Source: Sporomusaceae bacterium (lineage in GTDB: Bacteria; Bacillota; Negativicutes; DSM-13327). From it: DNA of 15,135 nt. Location: contig JAPUES010000126.1 in assembly GCA_027492445.1 (NCBI GenBank), positions 1 to 15,135 on the forward strand, read 5' to 3'. Shown piece by piece: positions 12,922 through 15,135 of the stretch (position 1 is its first letter; every line of letters begins with the position of its first letter). The notes beneath the pieces are model-generated. The model did no database searches and had not been told where the DNA came from. It worked only from the letters and a program-made list of their open reading frames with translations. The position numbers and the translations under genes are program-made.

Positions 12922-14502
12922 ATGCCTATTGAAATATCTTCTAATGATCTTAGACGAATAGTATCGAACGCGGGAAAATGTACTGAATTATCAAAATGCG
13001 ATATTAGAAAATGTATTTCTACTAATACTAAAGACAATATTGATTTAAGTAAAAATGTTTTTGTAGTAGCAGAAACATTAAGTGATGTAAAAAGTATTTA
13101 TCCTGTTAATGTTATTGCGCTTACCAATAATAAAAAAATAAATGTTACATTAACATCCGGAGAGTGGACCGATAAAATTCAAATCGAAACTTTTGGAAAT
13201 TATTCGATCGATGAAAAAATATTAATTGATATTAAGGATTTTAAACAAGATTTTGTTGTAAATGATTTGTCTTTTTCAGAGAGTTATGCGGATGTAAATA
13301 AAAAGTATTCAAAAAATGTAAATGCTACATATGATACTGATGAAATGTTAGAAAAGCCAACTAATCTGTTATCGCAGATAAATAAAGAAGATCAGGTTAA
13401 GTTCTTTATGCCTGCATCATCAGTTATTAATGCCGTTTCAAGAGCATTGGGTAAAAATGTAGTTACTAGATTTAATGATTATCAAGTAATTAATATGAGT
13501 GAATATCATCCAACGTTTAGAGATGTTACTAAACAAGCTTTCGATTGGACCCAACGAGTACCGCATAAACAAATTAACATATTCCAAAGAAATAATACTA
13601 TTTATGCAATTCAGCGTGGGTGTGAGGAAAATGTAATCGATTTAAATATATATCATGACAAAGCTGATTTTAAATTTCAGAAAATGAGATTAATAACAAA
13701 TTGCACTGATAGTACTTCCTTTCCTATAAATTCTGTTCTTTCGGGAGTAACTCATCAAGCAGGTCCATTTAATGGAACGATAGCTTTTGGAGATATGAGT
13801 GTTACTTATAGCAATGGTTTGGCTGTTATTGAAGTACATGACAATGAAACAACCAAATGGCATTATCGTAACGCTCCGGGAACTAAAACAAGTGATAATG
13901 TTTATGTTAATGATTACAAGGTAACTACAAAAGATGGTGTAGTTATTAATGAGACTATCTATAGCTATAGTTTCGATACAACAAATGACGAAAACCAGTT
14001 ATACCAATCAACTCAAATTGAAAAACAATATGATGATGGAGCTTTAAAATCAACTAAAATAATTAGAAACTTTCCATTAGGATATGGATTTTTTGCTAAT
14101 GTAGTTTCAGAAGATGGTGAAACTAAAATATCAGGAATATCAACTGGGGCCAACGCTGCTACAGCTACCCCGTATAGTGTGAGAAAAGCTAATAAGAAAA
14201 ATAAAGATAATCAAAGGTATGTAACTTTACCCGGTCGTTATAAAGGCGATACCTATTTTCCAGTAGATGAAAGCACTTTAATAAGAATAATAAAAGACAT
14301 ATGGTGGCTAAATGGTAAAACACAAGAAAGTGTGACAGTAAGTATAACTGAATTTTTTAATAGACCTTTTAAATATGAGAAAATATTTGATTATACAAGC
14401 CGTTACAAGTGGCGTGGTAACGAATATTTTTTAAATCAAAATAGTATTAGCATTACCTCTGAATCAATAACACAAAGGCTAGAGCTAGTGAGGTGGTATT
14501 AA
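12922..14502 (+). CDS. Putative tail hub / tail-tip protein, unknown family
   Basis: The 526-residue protein starts 3 bp after the previous stop, with a GGTGGTG ribosome site. I do not recognise its family. The N-terminus has three Cys (20, 26, 31) in a 12-residue stretch. Residues 90-260 mix strands and helices, with 'MPASSVINAVSRALGKNVVT' near 163-182 and 'QRVPHKQINIFQRNNTIYAIQ' near 213-233. This predicted-domain-then-strand arrangement recalls tail hub proteins that bind the tape-measure end. The rest is beta-rich, ending 'ITSESITQRLELVRWY', a finish seen in some tail proteins. Position after the small tail-tip genes and before two short beta proteins suggests a central tail-tip component (functional counterpart of lambda L/J N-terminal parts). 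The hub assignment is inference. Confidence 0.7.
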   Translation: MPIEISSNDLRRIVSNAGKCTELSKCDIRKCISTNTKDNIDLSKNVFVVAETLSDVKSIYPVNVIALTNNKKINVTLTSGEWTDKIQIETFGNYSIDEKILIDIKDFKQDFVVNDLSFSESYADVNKKYSKNVNATYDTDEMLEKPTNLLSQINKEDQVKFFMPASSVINAVSRALGKNVVTRFNDYQVINMSEYHPTFRDVTKQAFDWTQRVPHKQINIFQRNNTIYAIQRGCEENVIDLNIYHDKADFKFQKMRLITNCTDSTSFPINSVLSGVTHQAGPFNGTIAFGDMSVTYSNGLAVIEVHDNETTKWHYRNAPGTKTSDNVYVNDYKVTTKDGVVINETIYSYSFDTTNDENQLYQSTQIEKQYDDGALKSTKIIRNFPLGYGFFANVVSEDGETKISGISTGANAATATPYSVRKANKKNKDNQRYVTLPGRYKGDTYFPVDESTLIRIIKDIWWLNGKTQESVTVSITEFFNRPFKYEKIFDYTSRYKWRGNEYFLNQNSISITSESITQRLELVRWY

Positions 14503-14727
14503 TTGAATGGTATAGACCGGTTAACAAACATTATCAAGGATAAATTAAAGAATGTTTCTACAAACTCCGCAGCAAGCTACGGTGTCATGCAGGGTAGAAA
14601 TGCCGTTAGCGTTGGTGGTACAACTTACCCCGCAGTTTTTGCAGTTGATTTTTACGTATATGATGGCGAGAGCGTATACGTTGTTTTAAATGAGACTAAA
14701 ACATTAGCAGTGGTGGTGGGTAAATAA
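14503..14727 (+). CDS. Small beta-rich tail-tip protein, unknown function
   Basis: This 74-residue protein starts with TTG at 14503, directly after the previous stop, and the ribosome site GTGAGGTGG lies at the end of the upstream gene. The ATG at 14507 is in another frame and meets a stop at once. A short N-terminal helix ('IDRLTNIIKDKLKN') is followed by a Gly-rich beta part: 'AVSVGGTTYPAVFAVDFYV' and 'DGESVYVVLNETKTLAVVVGK'. The spaced strands suggest a small barrel, perhaps OB-like, as in some phage hub-associated or tip-plug proteins. No family is recognised. The stop overlaps the next start (TAATG), so it is translated as part of the tail-tip operon. Confidence 0.75.
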   Translation: MNGIDRLTNIIKDKLKNVSTNSAASYGVMQGRNAVSVGGTTYPAVFAVDFYVYDGESVYVVLNETKTLAVVVGK

Positions 14728-15135
14728 TGCGATTGGAACGAGTCTTAGGTACAAATGGTATTTTTGTCAGAACGGAAAGTGGAATGAAAAATCCGATAGG
14801 AAATAAGTTTTTTTCACCCGGAGAGCTAGTATGTGTAGATGATAATGTTGTATATGGAAATGAAAATAAAGTTCATAGTTTTACATATACAAGTAATCCT
14901 ATGATAGAAGTGTTTTTAAGTTTTGAACAAGAAAAAACATTAGATTGGAATACATTTAAATATACTTGTAACAAAAGAACTGTAAAAATCAATACTTTTA
15001 GTTCTAATGAAATAAAACAAATAGATGAAGTTGCAGCTATTGGAGATTTTATTGGTTATGAGACAAATTCATCATATTCTGATTTTTTATATGGATTAAA
15101 TAAAATAGCTATAGTTGAAAAGAATTGGTACACAT
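14727..15135 (+). CDS. Unknown tail-tip protein (partial, 5' part)
   Basis: The ATG at 14727 overlaps the previous stop by one base, and the frame stays open to the end of the window, giving 136 visible residues. It begins 'MRLERVLGTNGIFVRTESGM' and continues with 'FFSPGELVCVDDNVVYG', a strand-rich opening that recalls the small beta domain of the gene before it. A segment with aromatic and charged residues follows ('FLSFEQEKTLDWNTFKYTC', later 'IGYETNSSYSDFLYGL'). No family is recognised. Its place at the end of the tail-tip set fits a further tail-tip or receptor-binding component, but the end of the gene, where such domains usually lie, is not in the window. Confidence 0.8.
   Translation, partial: MRLERVLGTNGIFVRTESGMKNPIGNKFFSPGELVCVDDNVVYGNENKVHSFTYTSNPMIEVFLSFEQEKTLDWNTFKYTCNKRTVKINTFSSNEIKQIDEVAAIGDFIGYETNSSYSDFLYGLNKIAIVEKNWYT

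Noticed and set aside
14401..14422. Inverted repeat CGTTAC / GTAACG before a T-rich stretch in the hub-like gene
   Set aside because: Six pairs around a 10-nt loop is too weak to call a terminator; the T-rich stretch is ordinary for this AT-rich coding sequence.
1..15135. CRISPR array, tRNA, insertion sequence, toxin-antitoxin or defence genes
   Set aside because: No regular spaced repeats, cloverleaf, terminal inverted repeats with transposase, or such protein motifs are visible; every long stretch is accounted for by structural genes.

Overview
The window is the structural (head and tail) gene block of a long-tailed, non-contractile phage or prophage. All genes lie on the + strand and are packed so tightly that many stops and starts touch or overlap. 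The DNA is AT-rich, codons ending in A or T dominate, and nearly every gene has a strong GGAG/GAGGTG-type ribosome binding site. This points to a low-GC Firmicutes-type host; a Negativicutes-like gut bacterium is possible but is only a guess. No integrase, repressor, tRNA or host gene is visible, so free phage and prophage cannot be told apart.

Layout. Positions 1-474 hold the 3' end of an unrecognised gene, followed by a terminator-like hairpin (480-508). Then comes a lambda-type head module: gpW-like joining protein (540-746), portal (759-2369), ClpP-type prohead protease (2369-3466) with a probable in-frame internal start for a scaffold (3065-3466), gpD-like decoration protein (3468-3833), gpE-like major capsid protein (3856-4908) and a small protein with an acidic tail (4931-5236). 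The connector and tail module follows lambda order FII-Z-U-V-G-T-H: 5247-5567, 5564-6154, 6155-6631, tail tube 6645-7589, tail assembly chaperone 7607-7942 with its -1 frameshift extension to 8259, and the tape measure 8263-11583. No sheath gene lies next to the tube gene, which supports a siphovirus-type tail.

After the tape measure the resemblance to lambda ends. Five genes (11585-15135) probably build the tail tip. Two of them (11585-12112 and 12115-12918) share a domain, and the second carries two copies of a beta-rich module of about 65 residues. The last gene runs off the window.

Working model: the protease and its internal-start scaffold guide capsid assembly around the portal. The capsid and decoration proteins form the shell, and the gpW/FII/Z/U-like proteins join and cap head and tail. 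The chaperone pair loads the tape measure, around which the tube polymerises. The most notable non-standard signals are a complete programmed frameshift cassette (SD-like element, A AAA AAC, 5-nt spacer, 10-bp stem) encoding a Cys-rich extension, two terminator-like hairpins inside coding sequence, the internal scaffold start, and the duplicated module in the tail-tip protein. I see no defence system, CRISPR array or insertion sequence, and no wholly new kind of system.
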